Assembly (NCBI RefSeq): GCF_900141805.1
Contig: NZ_FQYN01000007.1
Location: forward strand, 216,055-280,054
Length of the DNA: 64,000 nt
Direction: 5' to 3'
DNA from: Hymenobacter daecheongensis DSM 21074
GTDB taxonomy: Bacteria > Bacteroidota > Bacteroidia > Cytophagales > Hymenobacteraceae
Shown here: piece by piece, positions 55,229 to 61,970 of the stretch
How the letters are laid out: each line of letters opens with the position of its first letter
Numbering within the stretch: position 1 is the first letter of the stretch
Position numbers and translations under genes: made by a program
Notes under the pieces: model-generated
What the model was told of the DNA's origin: nothing
What the model saw: the letters and a program-made list of their open reading frames with translations, nothing else
Database searches by the model: none

Positions 55229-55406
55229 ATAGAGCGGTTTTTAAGCTCAGCAGCCAAAAGCGGCCGGCAGCCTTCGGGGTTGCTGGCCGCTTTTTTGTAC
55301 TATTCCTGGTATGCGCTGGGTGGCAAGCTCCGCAGTAAGGAGTGGTTTGGGGGTAAAAAATGCCTTGGGAGGCGGGGAAAGGGCTTTTAGAAAAAAAGTA
55401 GAACTA
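55229..55406. other. Gap with terminator; no gene
   Basis: Holds a hairpin terminator (55257-55297) and short AT-rich DNA before the Hc1 promoter. No open frame with family features. Confidence 0.5.
55257..55297 (+). terminator. Rho-independent terminator of the SPT-like gene
   Basis: AAAAGCGGCCGGCA (55257-55270) with TGCTGGCCGCTTTT (55281-55294), one mismatch, then a T run. Confidence 0.85.
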
Positions 55407-55436
55407 TTGCTTGTATTTGAAATCCCTGTATATTAG
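55407..55436 (+). promoter_or_regulatory. Promoter of the histone-like gene
   Basis: TTG 55407-55409, 19-bp spacer, TATATTAG 55429-55436 (one mismatch). ATG follows 44 bp later. Confidence 0.5.
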
Positions 55437-55480
55437 GCCCAGTCAAAAGCATTAATCCACACCACTCAACCCCCTCCCCA

Positions 55481-55750
55481 ATGAACAACTTTGGCAAACT
55501 GAAAGACCTCGTAATGGCACTGGAAGGCGACTTCGAGAAGTTCTACGACAAGCAGAACTCGGCCGCTGGCACCCGCGTGCGTAAAGGCATGCAGGAGCTG
55601 AAGAACATGGCGCAGAGCATCCGCACCGAAGTTCAGAACGCGAAGAACAGCGCCGCTCCGGCCGCTGGTGCTGCCAAGGCCGCCCCAGCTAAGAAAGCTG
55701 CCGCTCCGGCTGCCGCTAAGAAAGCTGCCGCTCCCGCCAAGAAGAAATAA
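55481..55750 (+). CDS. Hc1-type histone H1-like DNA-binding protein
   Basis: An 89-residue DNA-binding protein. The first 55 residues are acidic/helical (MNNFGKLKDLVMALEGDFEKFYDKQNSAAGTRVRKGMQELKNMAQSIRTEV), with the K-G-M-Q-E-L-K-x-M-A helix conserved in Bacteroidota Hc1-like proteins. The last 35 are Lys/Ala/Pro-rich (KKAAAPAAAKKAAAPAKKK), like the tail of chlamydial Hc1 and eukaryotic histone H1. It likely coats or condenses DNA. The GC-rich tail has internal repeats (GCCGCTCC, AAGAAAGCTGCC) that could vary in number. It has its own promoter and an imperfect 46-bp inverted element follows the stop. Confidence 0.87.
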   Translation: MNNFGKLKDLVMALEGDFEKFYDKQNSAAGTRVRKGMQELKNMAQSIRTEVQNAKNSAAPAAGAAKAAPAKKAAAPAAAKKAAAPAKKK

Positions 55751-55756
55751 TCCGGA

Positions 55757-55928
55757 CCACGGATTCGCGCGGATTTTTCGGATTTCGCGGATTTCGTGGA
55801 CGATTATCAGTAATGCAGAAAGGCCACCCAATGGGTGGCCTTTCTTGTTTTGGGGCTTGCTGAATAACCGTACCGTGCGCGCCGTCCACAAAATCCGTGA
55901 AATCCGAAGAAGCCGCGCGAATCCGTGG
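55757..55928. repeat. Inverted element bracketing the Hc1 terminator (46-bp arms)
   Basis: Left arm 55757-55802 (starts CCACGGATTCGCGCGG, ends GTGGACG) and right arm 55883-55928 (starts CGTCCAC, ends AATCCGTGG) are near complements with about four mismatches. The inner part has GGATTTCGCGGATTTCG-like direct repeats and the terminator 55819-55843. It ends 6 bp before the tyrS stop. Confidence 0.85.
55819..55843 (+). terminator. Terminator hairpin after the histone-like gene
   Basis: AAAGGCCACCC (55819-55829) with GGGTGGCCTTT (55833-55843); short T run follows. It is symmetrical and may also stop tyrS readthrough. Confidence 0.75.
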
Positions 55929-55934
55929 TTGGTT

Positions 55935-57239
55935 TTAGGCGAGCTTGATGAGGAAGTAGTTCTTTTTGCCTTTCTGCGCTACGAGGTATTTATCGAGCAG
56001 CAGGGGCACGTCCAGAGCCAGTTGCTCGGGGGCCACTTTCTGGCGGTTCAGGCTCACGCCGCCGCTCTGCATCATTTTGCGGGCCTCGCCCTTGGAAGGG
56101 AAAATGACGCCGTTGGTGGCTTCGCTGAGCAGCGTTACCACGTTGGCTTCGCTGAGCAGCGCGTGCGACACCTCCAGCTGGGGCACGCCGGCGAATACGT
56201 CGAGCAGGGTGGCCTCGTCGAGGCTGCTTAGCTCGCCGCCACCGAAGAGCACCTGCGAGGCCGCCAGGGCGGTTTCGTAGGCGGCTTCGGAGTGTACGCG
56301 GATGGTCACATCTTTGGCCAGGGCTTTCTGCAGCAGGCGCAGGTGGGGGGCCTGGGTGTGCTCGGCTTCCAGGGCTTCAATTTCGGCCTGTGGAAGCAGC
56401 GTGAACACGCGGATCAGGCGCGGGGCGTCCTCGTCGGCGGCGTTGAGGAAGAACTGGTAAAACTGGTAGGGCGAGGTCATGGCGGGGTCGAGCCAGACGT
56501 TGCCGCCTTCCGTTTTGCCGAACTTGGAGCCGTCGGCCTTGGTGATGAGCGGCGTGGTGAGGGCGTAGGCCTTGGCATCGGCGGGGCCGAGGCGGCGAAT
56601 CAGCTCGGTGCCGGTGGTGATATTGCCCCACTGGTCGGAGCCGCCCATCTGCAGGGTGCAATTCAGGGTGCGGAACAGGTGCAGGAAGTCGTAGCCCTGC
56701 AGCAGCTGGTAGCTGAACTCGGTGAAGGAAAGGCCGTCGGCGCGCTGCTCGTCGCCCTCCGTGGTGCCCAGGCGGCGCTTCACGGAGTCCTTGGCCATCA
56801 TGTAGTTCACCGTGAGGTGCTTGCCTACTTCGCGCAGGAAATCGAGGAAGCCGAAGTCTTTGAACCAGTCGTAGTTGTTGACGACCACGGCGGCGTTGGG
56901 GCCGGGCGTGAAATCGAGGAACTTCTCCAATTGGGCCTTAATGCCGGCTTGGTTGCGGCGCAGCGTGTCCTCATCGAGCAGGTTGCGCTCCGCGGATTTG
57001 CCCGAGGGGTCGCCGATCATGCCCGTGGCCCCGCCCACCAGGGCCACGGGGCGGTGGCCGGCCCGCTGCAGGTGTACCAGCAGCATAATAGTAGCCAGGC
57101 TGCCGATGTGCAATGACACGCCGGTGGGGTCGAAGCCGATGTAGCCGGAAACCGGCTGCTGGGCGGCCAGGTGCTCGGCCGTGCCGGGCATGGCATCGTG
57201 CAGCATCCCGCGCCAGCGGAGTTCTTCTAGTAAGTCCAA
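55935..57239 (-). CDS. tyrS: Tyrosyl-tRNA synthetase
   Basis: A 434-residue class I synthetase that charges tRNA-Tyr. The first conserved block is [23 protein letters not shown], so the start must lie before it. No ATG exists there; TTG at 57239 begins it and directly touches an octamer array. Later come [22 protein letters not shown] (HIGH motif read as HIGS), [24 protein letters not shown] and [13 protein letters not shown] (KMSKS motif read as KFGKT). The C-terminal S4-like domain (about 360-434; [14 protein letters not shown]) is present. Length agrees with bacterial TyrS. A TACCTTTG element lies 75 bp upstream. Confidence 0.95.
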   Translation of the reverse strand: MDLLEELRWRGMLHDAMPGTAEHLAAQQPVSGYIGFDPTGVSLHIGSLATIMLLVHLQRAGHRPVALVGGATGMIGDPSGKSAERNLLDEDTLRRNQAGIKAQLEKFLDFTPGPNAAVVVNNYDWFKDFGFLDFLREVGKHLTVNYMMAKDSVKRRLGTTEGDEQRADGLSFTEFSYQLLQGYDFLHLFRTLNCTLQMGGSDQWGNITTGTELIRRLGPADAKAYALTTPLITKADGSKFGKTEGGNVWLDPAMTSPYQFYQFFLNAADEDAPRLIRVFTLLPQAEIEALEAEHTQAPHLRLLQKALAKDVTIRVHSEAAYETALAASQVLFGGGELSSLDEATLLDVFAGVPQLEVSHALLSEANVVTLLSEATNGVIFPSKGEARKMMQSGGVSLNRQKVAPEQLALDVPLLLDKYLVAQKGKKNYFLIKLA

Positions 57240-57313
57240 GAGTGAAGTGGTGAAGTTGTGAAGTTGTGCGCTGGATAGGTAGCGTTGGCCACGATTAGCG
57301 CACGGGAAAGGTA

Positions 57314-57321
57314 CAAAGGTA
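57314..57321 (-). promoter_or_regulatory. -7 element for tyrS
   Basis: Minus strand TACCTTTG, exact match, about 75 bp before the TTG start. Confidence 0.5.
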
Positions 57322-57334
57322 AAAAGGGCAGTGG

Positions 57335-57342
57335 TACATTTG
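57335..57342 (+). promoter_or_regulatory. -7 element for holA
   Basis: TACATTTG, exact match, about 77 bp before the TTG start at 57419 and divergent to the tyrS element. Confidence 0.5.
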
Positions 57343-57418
57343 CGGTAGCTACAAAGTGAAGGGCTGCAGAGCGCACATCTGACCGAATTCACCACTTCAC
57401 CACTTCACCACTTCACCC

Positions 57419-58492
57419 TTGACTCTCTCCGCCGACGACCTTCTCAAGCAGATTCAGCAGCGGCAGTTTCAGCCCGTGTACTTTCTGCAGGGGGAGGAGC
57501 CGTATTATATCGACCTGATTGCCGACCGGCTGGAGCAAACGGTGCTGCCCGAGCACGACCGGGGCTTCAACCAGGTGGTGCTCTATGGCAAGGACGTGGA
57601 CGTGGCCACCATTCTGGGGCAGGCGAAGCGGTTTCCGATGATGGCCGAGCGGTCGGTGGTGATAGTGAAGGAGGCGCAGGCCATTGCCGACCTGGAGGCC
57701 GAGAAAAGCTGGCCGTTTCTGGAAGCCTACCTCAAAAATCCGCTTACCAGCACCGTGCTGGTGTTTTGCTACAAGCACAAAACCCTGGATGCCCGCAAGA
57801 AGCTGGGCAAGCTGCTTGGCGGCGACAAGAAGGAGCCCGCCCCGGCCGGCACCGTGCTGATGACCAGCAAAAAGGTATACGACAACCACATTCCGGCCTT
57901 CATTGCGGGCTACGTGCGCAGCCGGCAGCAGAGCATCGGGGGGCAGGCCACGGCGATGCTGGCCGAGTACATCGGCACCGATCTGGGCCGGCTGACCAAC
58001 GAAATCGACAAGCTGCTGCTCAACGTATTGCCCGGCCACAGCATTGATGAGGACCTGGTGCAGCGCATGGTGGGCATCAGCAAGGAGTACAACATCTTTG
58101 AGCTGCAGAAGGCCCTGATTCAGCGCGACGTGCTGAAGGCCAACCGCATCCTGACCTACTTTGAGGCCAACCCCAAGGCCAACCCGCTCATTCCGAACCT
58201 GACGCTGCTGTTCGGCTTTTTCACCAAGCTGCTGGTGCTGCACCAGCGCGGCAACCCGTCGGATGCCGACTTCAAAAAGCTGGGCATCATGAACAGCTTT
58301 GCCCAGAAAGACTATTCGCTGGCCATGCGCGTGTACGATTTCGGCCGCACCCGCGCCATCATCCACCTCATCCGCCGCGCTGACTTGCAGAGCAAGGGCG
58401 TGGAAAGCGGCTCGATGACGGACGGCGAGATTCTGCGCGAGCTGGTGTTTCTGATTCTGCACCCGGTGCCGCTGAGCGCTATTGTGGGGTAA
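57419..58492 (+). CDS. holA: DNA polymerase III delta subunit
   Basis: A 357-residue clamp-loader subunit that opens the beta clamp. N-terminal FQPVYFLQGEEPYYIDLIADRLEQTVLPE, then NQVVLYGKDVDVATILGQAKRFPMMAERSVVIVKEAQ and TVLVFCYKHKTLDARKKLGKLL match the HolA ATPase-like fold that lacks catalytic residues. EYIGTDLGRLTNEIDKL and the collar helices (YNIFELQKALIQRDVLKANRILTYFEANPKANPLIPNLTLLFGFFTKLLVLHQ) complete it. There is no ATG; TTG at 57419 begins TLSADDLLKQIQQ directly after the octamer array. Length (E. coli 343) is normal. Divergent from tyrS. Confidence 0.92.
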   Translation: MTLSADDLLKQIQQRQFQPVYFLQGEEPYYIDLIADRLEQTVLPEHDRGFNQVVLYGKDVDVATILGQAKRFPMMAERSVVIVKEAQAIADLEAEKSWPFLEAYLKNPLTSTVLVFCYKHKTLDARKKLGKLLGGDKKEPAPAGTVLMTSKKVYDNHIPAFIAGYVRSRQQSIGGQATAMLAEYIGTDLGRLTNEIDKLLLNVLPGHSIDEDLVQRMVGISKEYNIFELQKALIQRDVLKANRILTYFEANPKANPLIPNLTLLFGFFTKLLVLHQRGNPSDADFKKLGIMNSFAQKDYSLAMRVYDFGRTRAIIHLIRRADLQSKGVESGSMTDGEILRELVFLILHPVPLSAIVG

Positions 58493-58500
58493 GTAGTTGA

Positions 58501-58602
58501 ACGTCATTCCGGGTGAAGGCGCAGCCGGGGAATCTCGCTGAATAGCAATTCATACTATTGCAACGAAGCGGTAGCGATGCTTCGGCCCGGCTCAACATGA
58601 CG
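58501..58602. repeat. GTCATTCCGGG-type palindrome-family element (G)
   Basis: ACGTCATTCCGGGTGAAGGCG at the left and CTCAACATGACG at the right, with inner TGCAACGAAGCGGTAGCGATGCTTCG. A weaker member of the GTCATnCnGAG family. It lies between holA and the antitoxin gene; a near -7 element TAAGTTCG follows (58653-58660). Confidence 0.65.
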
Positions 58603-58683
58603 GTCTGGTAGAACCAAAAGAAAATTTTCCCAGTTAAAAAGAAAAATTTCCCTAAGTTCGTTCTCTCAACTTCAACCCGCATC

Positions 58684-59145
58684 ATGGCCACTCCCGCACA
58701 TCAACCCAAAATCACGGCGACGATGCCGGCGGCGCTGCGCAAGAAGTGGGCGGCCTGGGGCCGGGCCGGGCAGGATGCGTATGCGCTGGTGATGGAGGCG
58801 CGCAAGGGCGTGCCGGCCGCCACGGCGTTTGAGGTGGCCGAAGCCTACCAGCTGCAGGCCAACGAGCTGGAAGCCATCTACGAGCTGTCGACGAAGACAC
58901 TGCGCACCTATACGCAGGAAAACCGCCCCCTGAGCGCCGCCCGCAGCGAAAAGACGCTCAAGATTATCAGCCTCTACAACCTGGGTGTGGAAGTGTTTGG
59001 CGAAGCCGCGGCCTTCCTGCGCTGGCTCGACAAGCCCGCCCACGGCCTCGACCAGGAGGTGCCGCTGCGCCTGCTTGAAACCAGCGGCGGCATTGACCTG
59101 GTGGCTGAAGAGTTGGGCCGTATTGCCTACGGCGACTTGTCGTAA
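58684..59145 (+). CDS. MbcA/ParS/Xre-type antitoxin (DUF2384)
   Basis: A 153-residue antitoxin of the Xre-like MbcA/ParS family. The N-terminal part (about 45-90) is helical and Xre-like: AATAFEVAEAYQLQANELEAIYELSTKTLRTYTQENRPLSAARSEKTLKI. The C-terminal DUF2384 domain is LYNLGVEVFGEAAAFLRWLDKPAHGLDQEVPLRLLETSGGIDLVAEELGRI, with the F-L-x-x-P-x-x-x-L-x-x-x-x-P-L-x-L-L pattern of toxin binding. It precedes a RES-domain toxin by 14 bp, the standard order of this type II system. It likely binds the operon promoter, but no operator was resolved. Confidence 0.9.
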   Translation: MATPAHQPKITATMPAALRKKWAAWGRAGQDAYALVMEARKGVPAATAFEVAEAYQLQANELEAIYELSTKTLRTYTQENRPLSAARSEKTLKIISLYNLGVEVFGEAAAFLRWLDKPAHGLDQEVPLRLLETSGGIDLVAEELGRIAYGDLS

Positions 59146-59159
59146 CGGGGAAGGCGCGT

Positions 59160-59621
59160 ATGCTGGTGTACCGTATCTGCCTGGTCAAATATGCCGACGA
59201 CCTGTTTGCCTCGGGCTACCGGGCGCGCTGGAACTTCAAGGACCAGTTCGTGATTTACACGGCTTCCTCCAGGGCGCTGGCCTGCCTGGAAAACGTGGTG
59301 CACCGCAGCGGCGAAGGCCTCCACGACCAGTTTCGGGTGCTGGTGATTGACATTCCTGACGAGTTGCTGATCGAGGAAATCAGCTCCGGCCAGCTGCCGC
59401 CCAACTGGGCGCAAGCCAGCCGCTACGCCGTGTGCCAGCCCCTCGGCGATGCCTGGTATCGTCGCCGTAGCTCGGCCGTGCTGCGCGTGCCTTCGTCCAT
59501 CGTGCCGCAGGAGTTCAACTACATCCTGCACAGCCGCCACCCCGAGTTCAGGCGCATCCGCATCGTGGCCCGCGAAGAGTTCCGCTTCGACGCACGCATC
59601 AAGGCGGAAAATATAGCCTAA
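59160..59621 (+). CDS. RES-domain toxin (NAD+ degrading)
   Basis: A 153-residue toxin. RES toxins consume NAD+ (glycohydrolase or phosphorylase) and starve the cell. The fold's conserved R, E and S are placed as follows: VYRICLVKYADDLFASGYRARWN (R at the start of the ADP-ribosyl-like pocket), FVIYTASSRALACLENVVH (S in TASS-R and E in CLE), and SSIVPQEFNYILHSRHPEFRRIRI at the C-terminal end. Length suits the family (about 150). It follows an MbcA/ParS-type antitoxin by 14 bp in one operon. Repeat DNA lies on both sides, and dinB follows. The assignment rests on family pattern; target was not shown. Confidence 0.9.
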   Translation: MLVYRICLVKYADDLFASGYRARWNFKDQFVIYTASSRALACLENVVHRSGEGLHDQFRVLVIDIPDELLIEEISSGQLPPNWAQASRYAVCQPLGDAWYRRRSSAVLRVPSSIVPQEFNYILHSRHPEFRRIRIVAREEFRFDARIKAENIA

Positions 59622-59914
59622 GCTTCAGCCTGTGCCGCTTGCCGCGCCACGCAGATCGTCGTGATGGAAGAACGTCATGTTGCGCTTGCCGAAGCATCTC
59701 TACCTCTGAAGCTGTTTAAGAAGCTGTTTGAATTAATTTCGAACGTCCTGCTGAGCTTGTCGAAGCATCTCTACCGCTTCGTCTGAATAGCGTTGCAACG
59801 AAGCGGGAGAGATGCTTCGGCAAGCGCAACATGACCATAGCACTCATACACCAGCACGCGAGATGCCTCGGCTTCGCTCGGCATGACGTGCCTTTTGCCC
59901 TATAAGTTCTTGTT
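59622..59914. repeat. Gap of GTCATGCTGAGC-family repeats (H), at least three units
   Basis: No gene seen. Units start near 59672 (AACGTCATGTTGCGCTTGCCGAAGCATCTC), 59742 (AACGTCCTGCTGAGCTTGTCGAAGCATCTC, with inverse GAGATGCTTCGGCAAGCGCAACATGAC at 59807-59834) and 59850 (CAGCACGCGAGATGCCTCGGC ... GGCATGACG at 59887). Several units are stacked head to tail or inverted. Confidence 0.75.
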
Positions 59915-60985
59915 TTGGAAACCCCGCCGCGCAAAATCATTCACCTCGACATGGATGCTTTCTATGCCTCCGTGGAGCAGCGCGACCACCCGGAGCTGCG
60001 CGGGCAGCCGGTGGCGGTGGGCGGCGCGCGGGAGCGGGGCGTGGTGGCGGCGGCCAGCTACGAGGCCCGGCAGTTTGGGGTACGCTCGGCTATGTCGTCG
60101 GCGCTGGCGCGGCGCAAGTGCCCGGCGCTGATTTTCGTGAAGCCGCGCTTTGAGGTGTACAAAGCGGTTTCGCAGCAGATTCGGGCCATTTTTGCCGAAT
60201 ATACCGACCTGGTGGAGCCGCTTTCCCTGGACGAGGCGTACCTCGACGTGACGCACAGCCCCCGGCCGCTGACGGCCACCGAGCTGGCGCGGGAAATCCG
60301 GACCCGCATCTTTCAGGAAACCCAGCTGCACGCCTCGGCGGGCATTTCCTACAATAAATTCCTGGCCAAGCTGGCCTCCGACTACCGCAAGCCCAACGGC
60401 CAGTACGTCATTAGGCCGCATCAGGGGCTGGCTTTCGTGGAGACGCTGGCGGTGGGGCAGTTTCACGGCATCGGGCCGGCCACGGCGGCGCGCCTGAACG
60501 GCCTGGGCATCTTCACGGGGCTGGATTTACGGCAGCAGACCGAGGCGTTTCTGCGCCAGCATTTTGGCAAGGCCGGCTCGTATTATTATGCCATTGCCCG
60601 CGCCGAAGACCACCGCCCGGTGCGCCCCAACCGCGTACGCAAGTCCATCGGCTCGGAAACCACCTTCGAGCACGACCTGACCACGCTGCCCGAGCTGGGC
60701 GCGGCCCTGCTGCCGCTGGCCGAATCGGTGTGGAAAACCTGCGAGCGGACGGGCGCGAAAGGCCGCACCGTGACGGTGAAAGTGAAATACGCCGACTTCC
60801 AGCAAATCACGCGCAGCCGCACGGGCTTTGCGCCGGTGCCCACGCGGGTGGCGCTGGAGCTGGCCGCGCTGGAGCTGCTGCGCACCCAGGTGCCGCTGGA
60901 AAAAGGCGTACGCCTGTTGGGCATCACGGTTTCGACGCTGGAAGGCGAGGAGGAACCCGGCCGGCAGCTGGCGCTGGGGCTGTGA
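59915..60985 (+). CDS. dinB: DNA polymerase IV (DinB)
   Basis: A 356-residue Y-family translesion polymerase. KIIHLDMDAFYASVEQRD (metal Asp), then GVVAAASYEARQFGVRSAM, PLSLDEAYLDVTH (second metal D-E), AGISYNKFLAKLASDYRKPNGQ and the thumb/HhH part (FHGIGPATAARLNGLGIFTG) are present. The little-finger domain follows (RVRKSIGSETTFEHDLTT; GRTVTVKVKYADFQQITRSR). There is no ATG before the DMD motif, so TTG 59915 (reading ETPPRKIIHLDMD) is the likely start. Length matches E. coli DinB (351). A C-terminal clamp motif (Q-L-x-L-G-L) is seen at the end as RQLALGL. Confidence 0.95.
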   Translation: METPPRKIIHLDMDAFYASVEQRDHPELRGQPVAVGGARERGVVAAASYEARQFGVRSAMSSALARRKCPALIFVKPRFEVYKAVSQQIRAIFAEYTDLVEPLSLDEAYLDVTHSPRPLTATELAREIRTRIFQETQLHASAGISYNKFLAKLASDYRKPNGQYVIRPHQGLAFVETLAVGQFHGIGPATAARLNGLGIFTGLDLRQQTEAFLRQHFGKAGSYYYAIARAEDHRPVRPNRVRKSIGSETTFEHDLTTLPELGAALLPLAESVWKTCERTGAKGRTVTVKVKYADFQQITRSRTGFAPVPTRVALELAALELLRTQVPLEKGVRLLGITVSTLEGEEEPGRQLALGL

Positions 60986-61026
60986 GGTGCGGGGAGAAGG
61001 TAGGGGCGTAAGGGTAGTCAAAAGAA

Positions 61027-61123
61027 CGTCATTCCGAGCGCAGCCGAGGAGTCTCGCGTGCTGGCGTCTGGTTAGTAATCCAACATCAGCACGCGAGATT
61101 CCTCGGCTGCGCTCGGAATGACG
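61027..61123. repeat. Near-perfect 37-bp-arm palindrome (element I)
   Basis: Left arm 61027-61063 (CGTCATTCCGAGCGCAGCC ... GCGTGCTG) and right arm 61087-61123 are complements with about two mismatches. Loop of 23 nt. It belongs to the GTCATnCnGAG family and lies between convergent dinB and the sce7726 gene. Confidence 0.88.
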
Positions 61124-61146
61124 TTTTACTTGCGCGGAATAATGTT

Positions 61147-61803
61147 CTAAGCCTTCTCCGGCTTCTTCCGGCCGCTTACCGCTTTCTTCTTGGCCGGTTT
61201 CCGCTTTTTCGGGCGGTGGGGTTTGGGCCGGGCCGGCCGCATGGCCCGCTCGGCTTTGCGCTCGGCTCTGTGTAATAGCCGCTGGGGCAGGCGTAGCGTG
61301 AGTTGGTCGCGGGCGAACTGGGCCAGGTGGGAAAGCGGCACCAGCTGCGTGTGGCGCAGGAAGTGCAGCACTTCGCGGCGGCGCAGGGTGCTCACGCCCG
61401 TCAGGCCGCGGGCCAATAGGAACTGCTTTACTTCTTCCAGCAGCAGCAGGCTGGCCAGGGCGGCGGGCTCCACAGTGGCGTTGTAGCCGGCGGTGCGGTG
61501 CGGGCGCAGGCCGTCGGGCGCGGCCACCAGGATGCCCACCCACGCGGGCAGCAGCGGCAGCAGCTTGGGGAGGTGCTTTTCCGTCACGATGAAGGTGACG
61601 AAATCATAGACCTCGGCGTAGCAGCGCAGCTGGTTGGCCACGCGCTGCAGCGTGTCGCCGTCGCCCTTCACCTCGTAGCCGTGCATGAAGGCGGGGGTGA
61701 TGTGGACCACATCGGCGCGGGTGGTGCCGGTGGGCAGCTCATCAATATAAACGCCGCCCTGGAGCAGCGGGTAGAGCAGGGCGCGGATTTCCGGATCGTT
61801 CAT
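61147..61803 (-). CDS. sce7726-family protein with PD-(D/E)xK-like nuclease signature
   Basis: A 218-residue protein, start MNDPEIRALLYPLLQGG. It shows the sce7726 pattern: E5 in NDPEIRALLY, D21-E22 in YIDELPTGTTRADVVHI, and D31 with E44-V-K46 in MHGYEVKGDGDTLQRVANQLRCYAEVYD. E-x-K after an Asp is the restriction-like nuclease core (PD-(D/E)xK); activity is inferred. The C-terminal 40 residues are Lys/Arg/Pro-rich (RPKKRKPAKKKAVSGRKKPEKA), as for nucleic-acid binding. Its 5' side carries octamers (CACCATTT, CACCAACT). Members lie near mobile or defence genes elsewhere; here the neighbours are dinB and an NCS1 transporter. Confidence 0.78.
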   Translation of the reverse strand: MNDPEIRALLYPLLQGGVYIDELPTGTTRADVVHITPAFMHGYEVKGDGDTLQRVANQLRCYAEVYDFVTFIVTEKHLPKLLPLLPAWVGILVAAPDGLRPHRTAGYNATVEPAALASLLLLEEVKQFLLARGLTGVSTLRRREVLHFLRHTQLVPLSHLAQFARDQLTLRLPQRLLHRAERKAERAMRPARPKPHRPKKRKPAKKKAVSGRKKPEKA

Positions 61804-61815
61804 ACAGCCCCGCAA

Positions 61816-61850
61816 GATATGGTGAGTTGGTGAAATGGTGATTTAGTGCG
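61816..61850. repeat. Short octamer array upstream of the sce7726 gene
   Basis: GGTGAGTT, GGTGAAAT, GGTGATTT and AGTGCG in 8-bp steps (61821-61850), so the sce7726 mRNA would start with CACTAAAT/CACCATTT octamers. It shows no inverted partner nearby. Confidence 0.7.
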
Positions 61851-61970
61851 TTGGCGTACGGTCATTGCCCCGGCGAGCTTCGCGCAACAGCTGGCTGGTA
61901 TGAAAATGCCCGCGCATCTTTCTACATTTCCTGCCGCCACTATTCACTTTCAGCCCGTTATCGGTTTTCG

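Larger units (their letters stand above)
57240..57418. repeat. Divergent tyrS/holA gap with inverted octamer arrays at both edges
   Basis: AGTGAAGT, GGTGAAGT and TGTGAAGT step from the tyrS start (57240-57270). The inverse (GAATTCAC, CACTTCAC three times, CC) runs to the holA TTG (57384-57418). Both 5'UTRs would therefore read CACTTCAC-type octamers just before TTG starts. Promoter elements lie between. Confidence 0.85.
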
